A DNA stretch of 64,000 nucleotides from Clostridia bacterium (GTDB lineage Bacteria > Bacillota > Clostridia > TANB77 > CAG-508). The number at the start of each line of letters is the position of its first letter. The first letter of the stretch is position 1. The stretch covers positions 1-64,000 of the forward strand of contig JAGBEP010000019.1 of assembly GCA_017936925.1 (NCBI GenBank). Direction: 5' to 3'. The notes below the pieces were generated by a model. The model saw only the letters and a list, made by a program, of their open reading frames with translations, had not been told where the DNA came from and made no database searches. Shown piece by piece: positions 31,657-42,768 of this stretch. Made by a program: the position numbers and the translations under genes.

Positions 31657-32991
31657 ATGCACACTTTTTCTAAAAGACCTAACGGCAAGGGTACTGCTAC
31701 TTTTCTAGGTAAAAACAGGTCTAATCCATGGGGTGCTAAAATTACTATAGGACATGATATTTATGGAAAAAATATCTATCATTTTTTAGGATCATTTTCA
31801 ACAGAATTAGAAGCTCTTGTCTGTTTGGAAAATTATCATAATAGTCCTACTTCTATTTATATAGATGAAAAAAAATATAATAGAATTTATACTTTTCCAC
31901 CTAAGCCATATCCTCTCATTCCTGTTAAAACTTTAACTAATGCTATTGTAGAAAAAGTACAAAGAGAAAACTATACTTTTAAACAAATTTTTGAAAAATT
32001 TAAAGAAACTAAAATGCTAACTGATGAAGAAATGAAGTTAGAAAAACTATACCATATACGACCTAAGAATAAACCTTTTGGACGTCATTACTGTAGAGGA
32101 ATGCAAACTGCTTTTAATAATTCTAAATCTTTGCATGATAAAGTATACAAAGATTTAAGAGCTTCTGATTTTACTACTCACTTAAAAGAGAGCAAAAAAG
32201 GTATTGAACCTCAGCGACAAATGATTAACTTATTTGTAAATTTAGATAAATTTGCCCTTGAAGAAGATTTAATTGACAAAGGATATGCGCAATTTATATC
32301 TACATCTATTAATAATAGAAAAGAAATCAAAAAAACTAAAAACAGGCAAATTGAGAAAAGTAGAATTTTTACTTATGAACAAATAGATTATTTATGGAAT
32401 TTTACTATTAAAAGTGATGGCGTTCAAAAGGAAAACAAACAAGAAAGAGAACAATTTATTAGAGATTTTTGGCTGATGTTATTATATTGCGGTTGTAGAG
32501 CTGACGAACTTCTTTCTATTTATACAGCTAATATTTTTTTAGACGATAATTACTTTATTGGTGGGTTAAAGACAGATGCTGGTATTAATAGAGAAATACC
32601 TATACATCCTAGAGTAAAACCCTTATTTGAAAAATATTATAGTTCTAGTAATGAATTTCTTTTTATGCAGCCTAATGGAAAGAAGATCGATTATGATTAC
32701 TATTTATATCATTACAAATTCAATTTTAAAAAGTTGCATCCAAAAGTTTCTGATCATACTGCACATGATGCACGACATACTTTAAGGAATGAGTTGCGTA
32801 AAATAGGTATAAAAGATATTATTATAAATTCTATTATCGGTCATAGCAATGATGATGTCGGTGAAGATATTTACTCTCATGTTTCAATAGAAGAGAAAAT
32901 TAAAGCTATAAAAATGGTTAATTATAAAGAAAGCAATAAGCTATATATATTAAATTCTAATTATAAAAAATATAGTCAAAAACCTTCTTAA
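31657..32991 (+). CDS. int: Tyrosine recombinase (phage integrase)
   Basis: 444 aa, ribosome binding site AAGGAGG. N-terminal AP2-like DNA-binding part (PNGKGTATFLGKNRSNPWGA), then a core-binding region, then the catalytic domain. Arg is in LLYCGCRADELLSIYTANIF, the His-x-x-Arg box in DHTAHDARHTLRNELRKIGI, and the third His in NSIIGHSNDD, with a Tyr in EDIYSHVS. It is last on the right side of the prophage, next to rnjA, so the right attachment site is expected within the next 100 bases. Confidence 0.9.
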   Translation: MHTFSKRPNGKGTATFLGKNRSNPWGAKITIGHDIYGKNIYHFLGSFSTELEALVCLENYHNSPTSIYIDEKKYNRIYTFPPKPYPLIPVKTLTNAIVEKVQRENYTFKQIFEKFKETKMLTDEEMKLEKLYHIRPKNKPFGRHYCRGMQTAFNNSKSLHDKVYKDLRASDFTTHLKESKKGIEPQRQMINLFVNLDKFALEEDLIDKGYAQFISTSINNRKEIKKTKNRQIEKSRIFTYEQIDYLWNFTIKSDGVQKENKQEREQFIRDFWLMLLYCGCRADELLSIYTANIFLDDNYFIGGLKTDAGINREIPIHPRVKPLFEKYYSSSNEFLFMQPNGKKIDYDYYLYHYKFNFKKLHPKVSDHTAHDARHTLRNELRKIGIKDIIINSIIGHSNDDVGEDIYSHVSIEEKIKAIKMVNYKESNKLYILNSNYKKYSQKPS

Positions 32992-32998
32992 ACTCTAT

Positions 32999-33020
32999 AC
33001 GTTATCAACACGTTATCAAC
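32999..33020. repeat. Tandem 11-bp repeat after the integrase gene
   Basis: ACGTTATCAAC occurs twice head-to-tail (32999-33009, 33010-33020) between the integrase stop and the rnjA terminator. This is where an attR core or integrase arm sites would be expected. No matching copy was seen at 1-660, so the left attachment site may be off the window. Confidence 0.45.
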
Positions 33021-33066
33021 AAATGTAGCAGTATCAAATCATAAATGGCTTGATACTGCTACATTT
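33021..33066. terminator. Bidirectional terminator between int and rnjA
   Basis: A perfect 17-bp inverted repeat, AAATGTAGCAGTATCAA and its complement, with a 12-nt loop. It ends three bases from the rnjA stop codon and would end both convergent transcripts. Confidence 0.8.
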
Positions 33067-33068
33067 AG

Positions 33069-35018
33069 TTATACTTCCATTATAATTGGTAAAATCATAG
33101 GATTTCTTTTGGTTTTTGTAAATATGTAATCTCTTAAAGAATCTTTTAATTGAGCTTTGATTGTTGACCAATCTCTTACTCCGTGTTCTTCTAATTTTGC
33201 TACTTCTTCTCTTAACATTCTTTTTACGTCTTCCATTAGATTTTCTGATTCACGTACATATACGAATCCTCTTGAAATTACATCTGGTCCTGCTACTATC
33301 TCTCCTGTTGCTTCGTCCATTGACATTACTACTATTATTAGACCATCTTGTGATAGGTGTTGTCTGTCCCTTAAAACTATATTTCCAACATCTCCTACTC
33401 CTAATCCGTCTACCATTATCTTTCCAAATGCAACAGTTCCTGTTAAGCTTGCTTCATCTTCATTTAGTTCTAATATTCTTCCATTTGTTGTTAAGAAGAT
33501 GTTTTCTGGTTTTATTCCTACTTTTTTTGCTGTTTCACTATGGGCAATCAATTGTCTATATTCTCCATGTACTGGTATAAAGAATTTTGGTCTTACTAAT
33601 GATAGCATTAACTTTTGTTCTTCTTGGCATGCATGTCCTGATACGTGGATATCTTCTAATGAACTGTATACAACTTCTGCTCCTATTTTCATTAAATCAT
33701 CAATTACTTTTGCGACGTATTTTTCATTTCCTGGTATTGGGTTTGCTGATATGATTACTAAATCGTTTGGTGTTATTGTAACTTTTTTGTGTTCTCCTGA
33801 TGCCATTCTTGTTAATGCTGACATTGTTTCTCCTTGGCTTCCTGTTGTTATAATTACTAGTTGATCGTCTGTATAGTTTTTTATCATATCTATATCTATA
33901 AATACATTTTCTGGGACATCTATGTATCCAAGTTCTCTTGCTGTTGATATCATGTTTATCATGCTTCTTCCACATACTGCAATCTTTCTGTTATTTTCAA
34001 CTGCTGAATTAACTATTTGTTGCACTCTGTGTACGTTTGATGCAAATGTTGCTACAACTATTCTTTTTGTACAATTAAAGAATAATTTGTCTAATACTTC
34101 CCCAACACTTCTTTCTGACATTGTATACCCCTTACGTTCAGCATTTGTACTGTCTGACATTAAGGCAAGAACTCCTTTATTTCCTAGTTCTGCTAATCTT
34201 CCGAAATCCATTTTTTCGTCATCAATTGGTGTATAGTCTATTTTGAAATCTCCTGTATGCACTACTGTTCCTGCAGGTGTATGTATTGCTAATATTACGG
34301 CATCTGGTATACTATGGCAACTTCTTATAAATTCTACTCTTATTTTTCCTAATGTAATAGTTTGTCCTTGATTTACAATTTTTAATTTTGTACTTTTTAA
34401 TAATTTGTGTTCTTCTAATTTGTGACTTATTAGTCCTGCTGTTAATTTTGTAGCATAAATTGGTACATTTATTTTTTGTAGTAAGTAAGGTATTGCACCT
34501 ATATGGTCTTCATGTCCATGTGTTATTACTAAACCTCTTATTTTGTCTTGGTTTTTTTCTAAATATGAAAAGTCTGGTATTACTAAATCAATTCCTAGCA
34601 TGTCATCTTCTGGAAATGCTAAACCACAATCTACTATTACTATATCATCTCCATATTCAAATACTGTAATATTTTTTCCAATTTCTTGAATACCTCCAAG
34701 TGGTATTATTTTTAATTTTTCTTTTTTAAATGCAAATTCTTGTGTATCATCTTTTTTCTTTGACATTTGTCTTTTATTTATCTTTCTAGATCTATTCAAA
34801 TTTTCTGTTATTTCTTTTATTGTTTTTTCTTTGTTTTGTGTATTGTTAGTTTCTTTGTTATTCATTTTTGCATTTTTTAAATCTTGAGTTATTTCCTGTA
34901 ATGTTCTTTCTTTTATTACTGGCTGTAACTCTTTAGTTGTTTTCACAATTCTCTTTTTTCTAGGATTATTATTTTTTCTAGTTATATTTGTAGAATTGTT
35001 TTTTTCGTTATTTTCCAT
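33069..35018 (-). CDS. rnjA: Ribonuclease J
   Basis: 649 aa. Metallo-beta-lactamase core with VITHGHEDHIGAIPYLLQ (HxHxDH) and the beta-CASP region, e.g. MSDSTNAERKGYTMSE and SGHACQEEQKLMLSLVRPKF, with C-terminal RNase J domain ending KTKRNPMILPIIMEV. A basic, low-complexity N-terminal extension of about 100 residues is not part of the usual RNase J (about 555 aa) and may bind RNA. It is a 5'-3' exo/endonuclease in mRNA decay and rRNA maturation. Transcribed from a strong promoter about 320 bases upstream. Confidence 0.9.
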   Translation of the reverse strand: MENNEKNNSTNITRKNNNPRKKRIVKTTKELQPVIKERTLQEITQDLKNAKMNNKETNNTQNKEKTIKEITENLNRSRKINKRQMSKKKDDTQEFAFKKEKLKIIPLGGIQEIGKNITVFEYGDDIVIVDCGLAFPEDDMLGIDLVIPDFSYLEKNQDKIRGLVITHGHEDHIGAIPYLLQKINVPIYATKLTAGLISHKLEEHKLLKSTKLKIVNQGQTITLGKIRVEFIRSCHSIPDAVILAIHTPAGTVVHTGDFKIDYTPIDDEKMDFGRLAELGNKGVLALMSDSTNAERKGYTMSERSVGEVLDKLFFNCTKRIVVATFASNVHRVQQIVNSAVENNRKIAVCGRSMINMISTARELGYIDVPENVFIDIDMIKNYTDDQLVIITTGSQGETMSALTRMASGEHKKVTITPNDLVIISANPIPGNEKYVAKVIDDLMKIGAEVVYSSLEDIHVSGHACQEEQKLMLSLVRPKFFIPVHGEYRQLIAHSETAKKVGIKPENIFLTTNGRILELNEDEASLTGTVAFGKIMVDGLGVGDVGNIVLRDRQHLSQDGLIIVVMSMDEATGEIVAGPDVISRGFVYVRESENLMEDVKRMLREEVAKLEEHGVRDWSTIKAQLKDSLRDYIFTKTKRNPMILPIIMEV

Positions 35019-35093
35019 TTATTAAATTCCTCCTATTTTTTTCTTAATGTTATACAAAATAAATTAATCTTCTGTAATCTCTAATTACATAGT

Positions 35094-35141
35094 ATTTAGC
35101 AAAGCTAAATAAAACTCTTTATATCTTTTTGATATAAAGAG
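35094..35141 (-). promoter_or_regulatory. Paired hairpins in the rnjA leader, possible attenuator
   Basis: ATTTAGC-AAA-GCTAAAT (35094-35110) and CTCTTTATATC-TTTTT-GATATAAAGAG (35115-35141) are perfect hairpins. On the minus strand the second is followed by TTTTATTT like an intrinsic terminator. They lie in the leader between the strong minus promoter (35343-35371) and rnjA, so premature termination could control rnjA. The rest of 35019-35421 shows only A/T-rich DNA and a small hairpin with arms TATCGC/GCGATA near 35318-35334. Confidence 0.5.
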
Positions 35142-35342
35142 CCTAATGATTCTTTTTTCCGTTCATTTTTTATATTTTTTATAAATTATTTACACCGCTT
35201 CATATAATTTATTTTAACGCAAATATAAAACAATATAGTTATTGTTTTTATTTTACCATATTTAATTTTATTCCGAACCATTATCTCTTTTTATTTTTAT
35301 ATACATCTCTTCTTATCGCCTCATGCGATATAACTATTATGT

Positions 35343-35371
35343 ATTATACCCTTTTTTTGAATATTTGTCAA
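35343..35371 (-). promoter_or_regulatory. Consensus promoter toward rnjA
   Basis: Minus-strand TTGACA (35366-35371), 17 bp, TATAAT (35343-35348): an exact consensus promoter. It overlaps a plus-strand promoter, so the two probably compete. Confidence 0.75.
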
Positions 35372-35385
35372 TTATATGATATAAT
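35357..35385 (+). promoter_or_regulatory. Promoter of the first GNAT gene
   Basis: TTGAAT (35357-35362), 17 bp, TATAAT (35380-35385), placed 36 bp before the GNAT start codon. It overlaps the rnjA promoter face to face. Confidence 0.65.
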
Positions 35386-35421
35386 GTTTTATGTAAATCT
35401 TTTAAATAGGGAGGTCTTATC

Positions 35422-35901
35422 ATGCCAGAAGTTTACTTAAGGAGCCTTGATTCAACTAATGATCAAGACGTTCAGTCCTATTCGGAAATTTCCGATGATC
35501 CTTTGGTCAAAGAATATGTGAATTATTTATATGTCGTAAAACCTGATTTTATAAAATCGCTTTTTAATAATTTTGACTCTAGTGACTGTTCTGAATTATT
35601 AGGTGTTTTTGATGCATCAACAGATAAATTAGTGGGTGTTTTTCATGTTATGGATTCTGATAAAGAGTCTCTTACATCAAATTTAGAGTGTGCATATTTT
35701 ATTGGAGCACAATACAGAAATTTAGGATATTGTACTGCTGCGTTATCTAAAATAAAAGAACTATATGCTAATACTAAGTTTGTTTCTATTGTTTTTTATG
35801 TTTACAATGATAACATTTCTAATTCAACACTACTTTCAAAACTAAATTTTATAAAACGACGTTTTGACAAAGATATTTCAATTTATTTGGCTAGATTATA
35901 A
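35422..35901 (+). CDS. GNAT family N-acetyltransferase
   Basis: 159 aa, ribosome binding site AGGGAGG. RimL-like GNAT fold: acetyl-CoA loop in FIGAQYRNLGYCTAALSKIK, and the C-terminal strand-helix FYVYNDNISNSTLLSKLNFI typical of this family. The target is unknown. It stands alone on the plus strand with its own promoter and terminator. Another, divergent GNAT gene follows. Confidence 0.75.
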   Translation: MPEVYLRSLDSTNDQDVQSYSEISDDPLVKEYVNYLYVVKPDFIKSLFNNFDSSDCSELLGVFDASTDKLVGVFHVMDSDKESLTSNLECAYFIGAQYRNLGYCTAALSKIKELYANTKFVSIVFYVYNDNISNSTLLSKLNFIKRRFDKDISIYLARL

Positions 35902-35910
35902 GGATTTTGA

Positions 35911-35948
35911 AAAGCTGGTGACTACAATAAGTTACTAGTTTTTTCTTT
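35911..35948 (+). terminator. Terminator of the first GNAT gene
   Basis: Thirteen-bp RNA stem AAAGCTGGTGACT with AGTTACTAGTTTT (several G-U pairs) followed by TTTTCTTTTTTTC. Confidence 0.7.
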
Positions 35949-36045
35949 TTTTCTATTTACCCAGCCACTTTGTTTACATAAATTTGCCTTTTTTCCTTTT
36001 TTGTGGTATTATTATGATGAAGTATTTTTTTAGGAGGTTCGTTTT

Positions 36046-36513
36046 ATGACGAAATTATCAAGCAACGGTCTTACCGTTCGGAAACTAAGTGTGAAAGATG
36101 CTGATTTATTTGCAAAAATTTCAAATGGTCCTATGATGACCAAGTTTCTTCCGTTCTTAAAGGCAAAAAATGTCACTCAGGCTGAAGAAATTATTCGGAA
36201 AAACAGTCGTTATAATTATGCCATGTATGGACTCTTTGTAAGAAGGGTTGGTCTCGTTTCAGTATTTGCTGTCTCTCCCAATCTTTTCGATGGTGCAGAT
36301 GTCCATTATTTTACTGGCGAAAAATATTACGGAAATGGTTATGCGACTCAAGGCATTGAAATTCTTGCTCAGCTTTTAAGTTCCAAGTATGACTATTTCA
36401 CTTTCAGTATTCACGCTGATAATGTGGCTAGTCTTGCTGTTCAGCGCAAACTTGGCTCTTCGGAGCTGGAATCTAAATGTAAATTTTATAGGGATTTTTG
36501 TTACAGTCTCTAA
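36046..36513 (+). CDS. Second GNAT family N-acetyltransferase
   Basis: 155 aa, ribosome binding site AGGAGG. Acetyl-CoA site in FTGEKYYGNGYATQGIEILA and NVASLAVQRKLGSSELESK at the end of the fold. Codon use is richer in G/C than neighbouring genes. It has a separate GC-rich terminator. It is only distantly alike to the preceding GNAT gene, so recent duplication is unlikely. Substrate unknown. Confidence 0.75.
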   Translation: MTKLSSNGLTVRKLSVKDADLFAKISNGPMMTKFLPFLKAKNVTQAEEIIRKNSRYNYAMYGLFVRRVGLVSVFAVSPNLFDGADVHYFTGEKYYGNGYATQGIEILAQLLSSKYDYFTFSIHADNVASLAVQRKLGSSELESKCKFYRDFCYSL

Positions 36514-36539
36514 CCTTAGATTCATACTTCACTTTATAA

Positions 36540-36570
36540 GGCGCGGTTATCAATTCCGCGCCCTTTGTTT
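36540..36570 (+). terminator. GC-rich terminator after the second GNAT gene
   Basis: GGCGCGG and CCGCGCC arms followed by CTTTGTTTTT. The stem is unusually GC-rich for this genome. It ends against the stop codon of the convergent DUF362 gene. Confidence 0.8.
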
Positions 36571-37686
36571 TTATAATTTTATTAATTCATATTCTGATTT
36601 TCCTAGACCTATTTTTTCTCCATGTTCAATCTGACTTTCCCAATTTGTATCAGGGTGATTAATATGAAAATGATCTTTTTCTTTTATATTATTTTTAATT
36701 TGTTCTCCTAGACGACTATTTTCAAATATTTCTTGTTTATTTACTAAATCTGCACATGCTTTGTCTAATGCTACTGAATCAAATGATGCTAACATTCCAA
36801 TATCTGGAACAATAGGCGCATCATTTTCGCTATGGCAGTCACAATTTGGAGAAACATCGCAAATTAAATTTATATGAAATTGAGGTCTATCTTTTACAAC
36901 TGCTAATGCATATTCTGCCATTTTTTTATTTAGTATGTCTGCAGCTTCATCATTTGGCGAATAAATAGCGTCAAAATTGCATATTCCTATACATCTTCCA
37001 CAGCCTACACATTTTTCGTGGTTTATAGTTGCTTTTCCATTTTCATCATATGTTATCCCATTATGGGCACATATTTTTTGGCATTGTTTGCATTTTTTAC
37101 ATTTTTCTTTATCTACAACAGGTTTTCCACTATTGTGCATTTCCATTTTTCCTGCTCTTGATCCACATCCCATTCCTAAATTTTTTATAGCTCCTCCAAA
37201 ACCTGCTCCTTCATGACCTTTAAAATGGTTTAGTGAAATTATTATGTCTGCATCCATTATTGCTGTTCCTATTTTAGCTTCTTTTACATATTCTCCATCT
37301 ATTTTTACATATGTTTCATCTGTTCCTTTTAATCCATCAGCTATAATTACATGGCAACCTGTTGAAAATGGACTAAATCCATTTGTATATGCTGCATCTA
37401 AATGATCAATCGCATTTTTTCTTCCACCAACATATAAAGTATTACAATCTGTTAAGAAAGGTTTTCCTCCTAATTCTTTTACTATATCAACTATTACTTT
37501 TGCATAATTTGGTCTTAAATACGCTAAGTTTCCTGGCTCTCCAAAATGAATTTTTATTGCTACATATTTATTCTTGAAATCTATTTTTTCTATTCCCGCT
37601 TTTTTTACTAGTTTTTCTAATTTCTGTAGTAAGTTTAATCCTGGTCTTGCTCTGAAATCTGTAAAATATACTTTTGATTTTTCCAT
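36571..37686 (-). CDS. DUF362 protein with two [4Fe-4S] clusters
   Basis: 371 aa from MEKSKVYFTDFRARPGLNLL; upstream in-frame ATG at 37743 lacks a good ribosome binding site. DUF362 region about 1-185 with VAIKIHFGEPGNLAYLRPNY and SLNHFKGHEGAGFGGAIKN. Two ferredoxin motifs follow: CKKCKQCQKIC and CVGCGRCIGIC. Such proteins are common in anaerobes and thought to carry electrons or assemble redox enzymes; the partner is unknown. Confidence 0.8.
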   Translation of the reverse strand: MEKSKVYFTDFRARPGLNLLQKLEKLVKKAGIEKIDFKNKYVAIKIHFGEPGNLAYLRPNYAKVIVDIVKELGGKPFLTDCNTLYVGGRKNAIDHLDAAYTNGFSPFSTGCHVIIADGLKGTDETYVKIDGEYVKEAKIGTAIMDADIIISLNHFKGHEGAGFGGAIKNLGMGCGSRAGKMEMHNSGKPVVDKEKCKKCKQCQKICAHNGITYDENGKATINHEKCVGCGRCIGICNFDAIYSPNDEAADILNKKMAEYALAVVKDRPQFHINLICDVSPNCDCHSENDAPIVPDIGMLASFDSVALDKACADLVNKQEIFENSRLGEQIKNNIKEKDHFHINHPDTNWESQIEHGEKIGLGKSEYELIKL

Positions 37687-37849
37687 ATAAAATCTTCCTT
37701 TCTTTTTGTTTTTTATATTATCATTTTGATAATATACTTTCAATAAAAGCTTTTAAAATTTCTTGTTTTCTATAGTGAATTTAAAATAATTAATATTTTA
37801 TAGACATAAAATTATTTTATTACTTATATTCTTTTTATATATAAAAAAG

Positions 37850-37888
37850 CTCCCTTATTATTAAATAAAAAATTTAATAATAAGAGAG
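37850..37888. terminator. Terminator downstream of dnaJ
   Basis: CTCCCTTATTATTAAAT and ATTTAATAATAAGAGAG form a 17-bp stem (one mismatch) with T-runs on both strands. It lies 30 bases after the dnaJ stop and closes the heat-shock operon. Confidence 0.8.
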
Positions 37889-37917
37889 TTTTTTAGTTAT
37901 TTTCTCTATACTATATT

Positions 37918-39069
37918 TTATCCAAATATTCCGCGTTTTTTTATTGGTGGTTGTTCATTCATTGTTGCTGCTAATTTTGTTATTAGTTCTCTTTGCTCTT
38001 GAGTTAATTTCTTAGGAACTTGAACATTTACTGTAAATACAAAATCACCTCTCCAATTTCCGTTTACACTTTTAAAGCCTTTTCCTTTTATAACAAATTT
38101 ACTACCAGTTTGTGTTCCTTCTGGTATTTTGTATTTTTCTTTTGTTCCATCAACTAATGGAATTTCAATTTCTGTTCCTAAAGTTGCTCCTGTAAATGTT
38201 ATTGGAATATCACATAAGACATGATCTGCTTTTCTTTTATATATGCTATGTTTTTTTACATGAACATTAATATATAAATCTCCGTTTGGTCCGTCTTTTG
38301 TTCCCGGTTCTCCTTCACCTCTTAATACTACTGTTTGACCGTCATCAATTCCTGCTGGTATTTTTACTTTTATTTTTGCTGATTCCCTGACAGTTCCTTT
38401 TCCTTTACATTCTTGGCAAGGTTCTTTAATTATTTTTCCTTCACCGCCACAGTTTGAGCAAACTTTTTGCGTTGACATTTGTCCAAATGGTGTTGTTACC
38501 ACTTGTCTTATTTTACCTGTTCCATTACATACTTTACAAGTTACTGGATTTGTTCCTGATTTCGCACCAGTTCCATGACAGTGTTCACATTTTTTATTTC
38601 TATTTACACTAATTGTTTTTTCAACTCCTAAAAATGATTCTTCAAATGTAATATCTAAATTTATCTTTAAGTCTGCACCTTTTCTAGGTCCATTTCTTTT
38701 TCTAGTGCCTCCACCAAAGGCTGCTGAAAATATATCTCCAAAACTTCCAAATCCGAAGTCTTCAAATCCACTAAATCCTTCAAAACCTGAGCCATATGAG
38801 TAATATCCTCCGCCATTTTGACCACCTCCAAATCCTTGTGGTCCGTCATGTCCAAATTGATCGTACATCTGTCTTTTTTGTTTATCTGATAATACTTCAT
38901 ATGCTTCACTTACTTCTTTGAATTTTGTTTCAGCTTCTTTTTTATTATCTGGATTTGCATCTGGATGGTATTTTTTTGCTAGTTTTCTATATGCTCTTTT
39001 TAATTCATCATCAGTAGCATTTTTATCTACTCCTAGTACTTCATAATAATCTCTTTTTCCGCTAGCCAT
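37918..39069 (-). CDS. dnaJ: Chaperone DnaJ
   Basis: 383 aa from [20 protein letters not shown] with GGAGGG ahead; the ATG at 39081 overlaps that site. J domain includes the HPD motif ([11 protein letters not shown]), a Gly/Phe-rich linker follows, then four CxxCxGxG zinc repeats ([32 protein letters not shown]). It stimulates DnaK ATPase and delivers unfolded clients. Last gene of the hrcA operon. Confidence 0.97.
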   Translation of the reverse strand: MASGKRDYYEVLGVDKNATDDELKRAYRKLAKKYHPDANPDNKKEAETKFKEVSEAYEVLSDKQKRQMYDQFGHDGPQGFGGGQNGGGYYSYGSGFEGFSGFEDFGFGSFGDIFSAAFGGGTRKRNGPRKGADLKINLDITFEESFLGVEKTISVNRNKKCEHCHGTGAKSGTNPVTCKVCNGTGKIRQVVTTPFGQMSTQKVCSNCGGEGKIIKEPCQECKGKGTVRESAKIKVKIPAGIDDGQTVVLRGEGEPGTKDGPNGDLYINVHVKKHSIYKRKADHVLCDIPITFTGATLGTEIEIPLVDGTKEKYKIPEGTQTGSKFVIKGKGFKSVNGNWRGDFVFTVNVQVPKKLTQEQRELITKLAATMNEQPPIKKRGIFG

Positions 39070-39118
39070 TTTTCCCTCCATCTTAGTTTTATGTAGTCTA
39101 CTATTTTATACAAATAAA

Positions 39119-39153
39119 TCGGGGCAAATAATTCATATTTGTTGATTTGCCCC
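39119..39153 (-). terminator. Hairpin between dnaK and dnaJ
   Basis: TCGGGGCAAAT and ATTTGCCCCAA arms with a 13-nt loop. It would attenuate transcription so that more DnaK than DnaJ is made; T-tract on the minus strand is weak, so it may also be an mRNA processing or stabilising stem. Confidence 0.65.
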
Positions 39154-39173
39154 AATTATTTTGACTTTATTTA

Positions 39174-41069
<1,896 letters not shown>

Positions 41070-41115
41070 TTAATGTTCTTTTGTAGAAATTTATTTTTTA
41101 AATTTAAAAACTTTT

Positions 41116-41652
41116 TTAGTTGGCTACTATTACCATTGAGTGTCTTATTACTTTTGTTCCTATTATATAGCCTTTTCTGAATTCTTCTTTTATTGTATTT
41201 GGTCCTAATTTTTCGTCTGTTACATGACTTACTGCTTCATGTAATTCTGGATCAAATGGTTTTCCAATTGTTTCTATTTCTTTAACTCCATGATAAGTTA
41301 AAGTATCTTTTAGTTGTTTTAGCACCATTTTTATTCCTTCTTCATACGCAGTATCTTTTGTTCCGGTACTTATTGCTTTTTCTAAGTTGTCTATTATCGG
41401 TAATATACTCATCATAATGTCTGATACTAACATATTTCTTAAAGATTCTTTTTCTTTTAAGTTTCTTTTTTTGTAATTTTCAAATTCTGCAAATAATCTT
41501 TTATATCTATCTGTCATTTCTTCTAGTTCTTTGTTTATGTCTTTTTCAAGGACTTCTGATTCTGTTGTAGTTTCTGTTTCTACTTTTTCAGTTTCTTCTT
41601 TTTTGTCCTCTACTTTTTCTTCAATGTTTTCGTTTTCTTGATTTTCTGCCAT
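41116..41652 (-). CDS. grpE: Nucleotide exchange factor GrpE
   Basis: 178 aa. Acidic N-terminal tail, a long helix (DRYKRLFAEFENYKKRNLKE), and the C-terminal beta domain with signature VKEIETIGKPFDPELHEAVS and ending KVIRHSMVIVAN. Accelerates ADP release from DnaK. Position between hrcA and dnaK is canonical. Confidence 0.96.
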   Translation of the reverse strand: MAENQENENIEEKVEDKKEETEKVETETTTESEVLEKDINKELEEMTDRYKRLFAEFENYKKRNLKEKESLRNMLVSDIMMSILPIIDNLEKAISTGTKDTAYEEGIKMVLKQLKDTLTYHGVKEIETIGKPFDPELHEAVSHVTDEKLGPNTIKEEFRKGYIIGTKVIRHSMVIVAN

Positions 41653-41667
41653 CTTATCCCTTCTTTC

Positions 41668-42684
41668 TTATTTATTGTCATCATTATAGTTTTCTCGTAG
41701 CTTTTTGCTTATATATTTCATAATTGAAATTACTTTTGAATAATCCATTCTAGTTGGTCCAATTATTCCTATTGTACCTATGTCTTTGTCACCTAGTAAA
41801 TGATTAAATGTTACTACACTAAAATCTTTTAATTTTTCATCGTGTAGTTCTTCGCCAATATAAACATTTATATCTTCTGCAACTCCAGTATTCAAAACTT
41901 CAGATACTAGTTCTTTTGCATCTAATACATTTATAAAGTTTTTAGCTAATTCTGTTTTTTGGAACTCTGGTAAATCGAAAGATTTATTTGTTCCTTCTAA
42001 AAAGAATTCATCATGTTCTTTGAAAATTTTGTTGATTTCTTCTATTATCTTTTTAATAAGTGTAATACTATTTTTCATTTCATTTGTTATGAATTCTTCC
42101 ATGTTTCCGCCAAGTTCGTCTATAGTTTTTCCAACCATATGGTTAGCGAATATTTTATTTAAATTTTGTATTTGTTCTTCTGTTACATCTTCATCAAATT
42201 TTATGATGGCTTCTCTTATTATTCCTGAATCTGTTAAAATTATTGCCATCATTACTCTACTTCCAAGCAATACGAATTTTACATCTAATATTGTATGTGT
42301 TTCTATTTTGGGACCTATTGCAATTGTAGTATAATGCGTTAGTTCTGAAAGTGTTGTTGTTGCAATTTTTGTTAGCCCTTCTAGTTCGTTTACTGTTGTT
42401 TCTAGTTTACTTTTTATATAGTGCATTTCTTTCGCAGTTAGTTTGTCATCTCTTACTAGTTCATCAATATAGTATCTATATCCTTTTTGTGAAGGGATTC
42501 TTCCTGCTGATGTATATGGCTTTTCTAAATATCCTATTTTTTCTAATTCGGCCATTTCATTTCTTATCGTCGCACTACTACAATTTAGCTCTTTTACTAG
42601 ATTTCCTGAACTCACGGGTTGTGCTGTATCAATGTATTCTTCAACAATTGCTTGAAGGATTTTTTTCTTTCTGTTATCAAGCAT
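41668..42684 (-). CDS. hrcA: Heat-inducible transcription repressor HrcA
   Basis: 338 aa. N-terminal winged helix with QPVSSGNLVKELNCSSATIR and NEMAELEKIGYLEKPYTSAG then RIPSQKGYRYYIDELV, the HrcA signature. The C-terminal domain includes GIIGPTRMDYSKVISIM. It binds CIRCE elements; two lie directly upstream, so it autoregulates the operon. Confidence 0.96.
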   Translation of the reverse strand: MLDNRKKKILQAIVEEYIDTAQPVSSGNLVKELNCSSATIRNEMAELEKIGYLEKPYTSAGRIPSQKGYRYYIDELVRDDKLTAKEMHYIKSKLETTVNELEGLTKIATTTLSELTHYTTIAIGPKIETHTILDVKFVLLGSRVMMAIILTDSGIIREAIIKFDEDVTEEQIQNLNKIFANHMVGKTIDELGGNMEEFITNEMKNSITLIKKIIEEINKIFKEHDEFFLEGTNKSFDLPEFQKTELAKNFINVLDAKELVSEVLNTGVAEDINVYIGEELHDEKLKDFSVVTFNHLLGDKDIGTIGIIGPTRMDYSKVISIMKYISKKLRENYNDDNK

Positions 42685-42702
42685 TTTTCATACCTCTTTT
42701 CA

Positions 42703-42729
42703 TTAGCACTTTTATTTCTCGTTTGCTAA
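42703..42729. promoter_or_regulatory. CIRCE element, proximal
   Basis: TTAGCACTT-N9-GTTTGCTAA, the 9-9-9 inverted repeat bound by HrcA, with mismatches in the inner positions. It lies 19 bases upstream of the hrcA start codon, in the leader. Confidence 0.8.
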
Positions 42730-42739
42730 ATCTTTATAT

Positions 42740-42768
42740 ATATTATATCCAATTTTAGCAATTGTCAA
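42740..42768 (-). promoter_or_regulatory. Promoter of the hrcA-grpE-dnaK-dnaJ operon
   Basis: Minus-strand TTGACA (42763-42768) with TAATAT at 17 bp or TATAAT at 15 bp. The -35 box is inside the distal CIRCE and the proximal CIRCE lies downstream. Confidence 0.65.

Noticed and set aside
33157-33864. 235-codon plus-strand ORF
   Set aside because: Exactly antisense to rnjA, whose protein motifs are unambiguous; low-complexity shadow translation.
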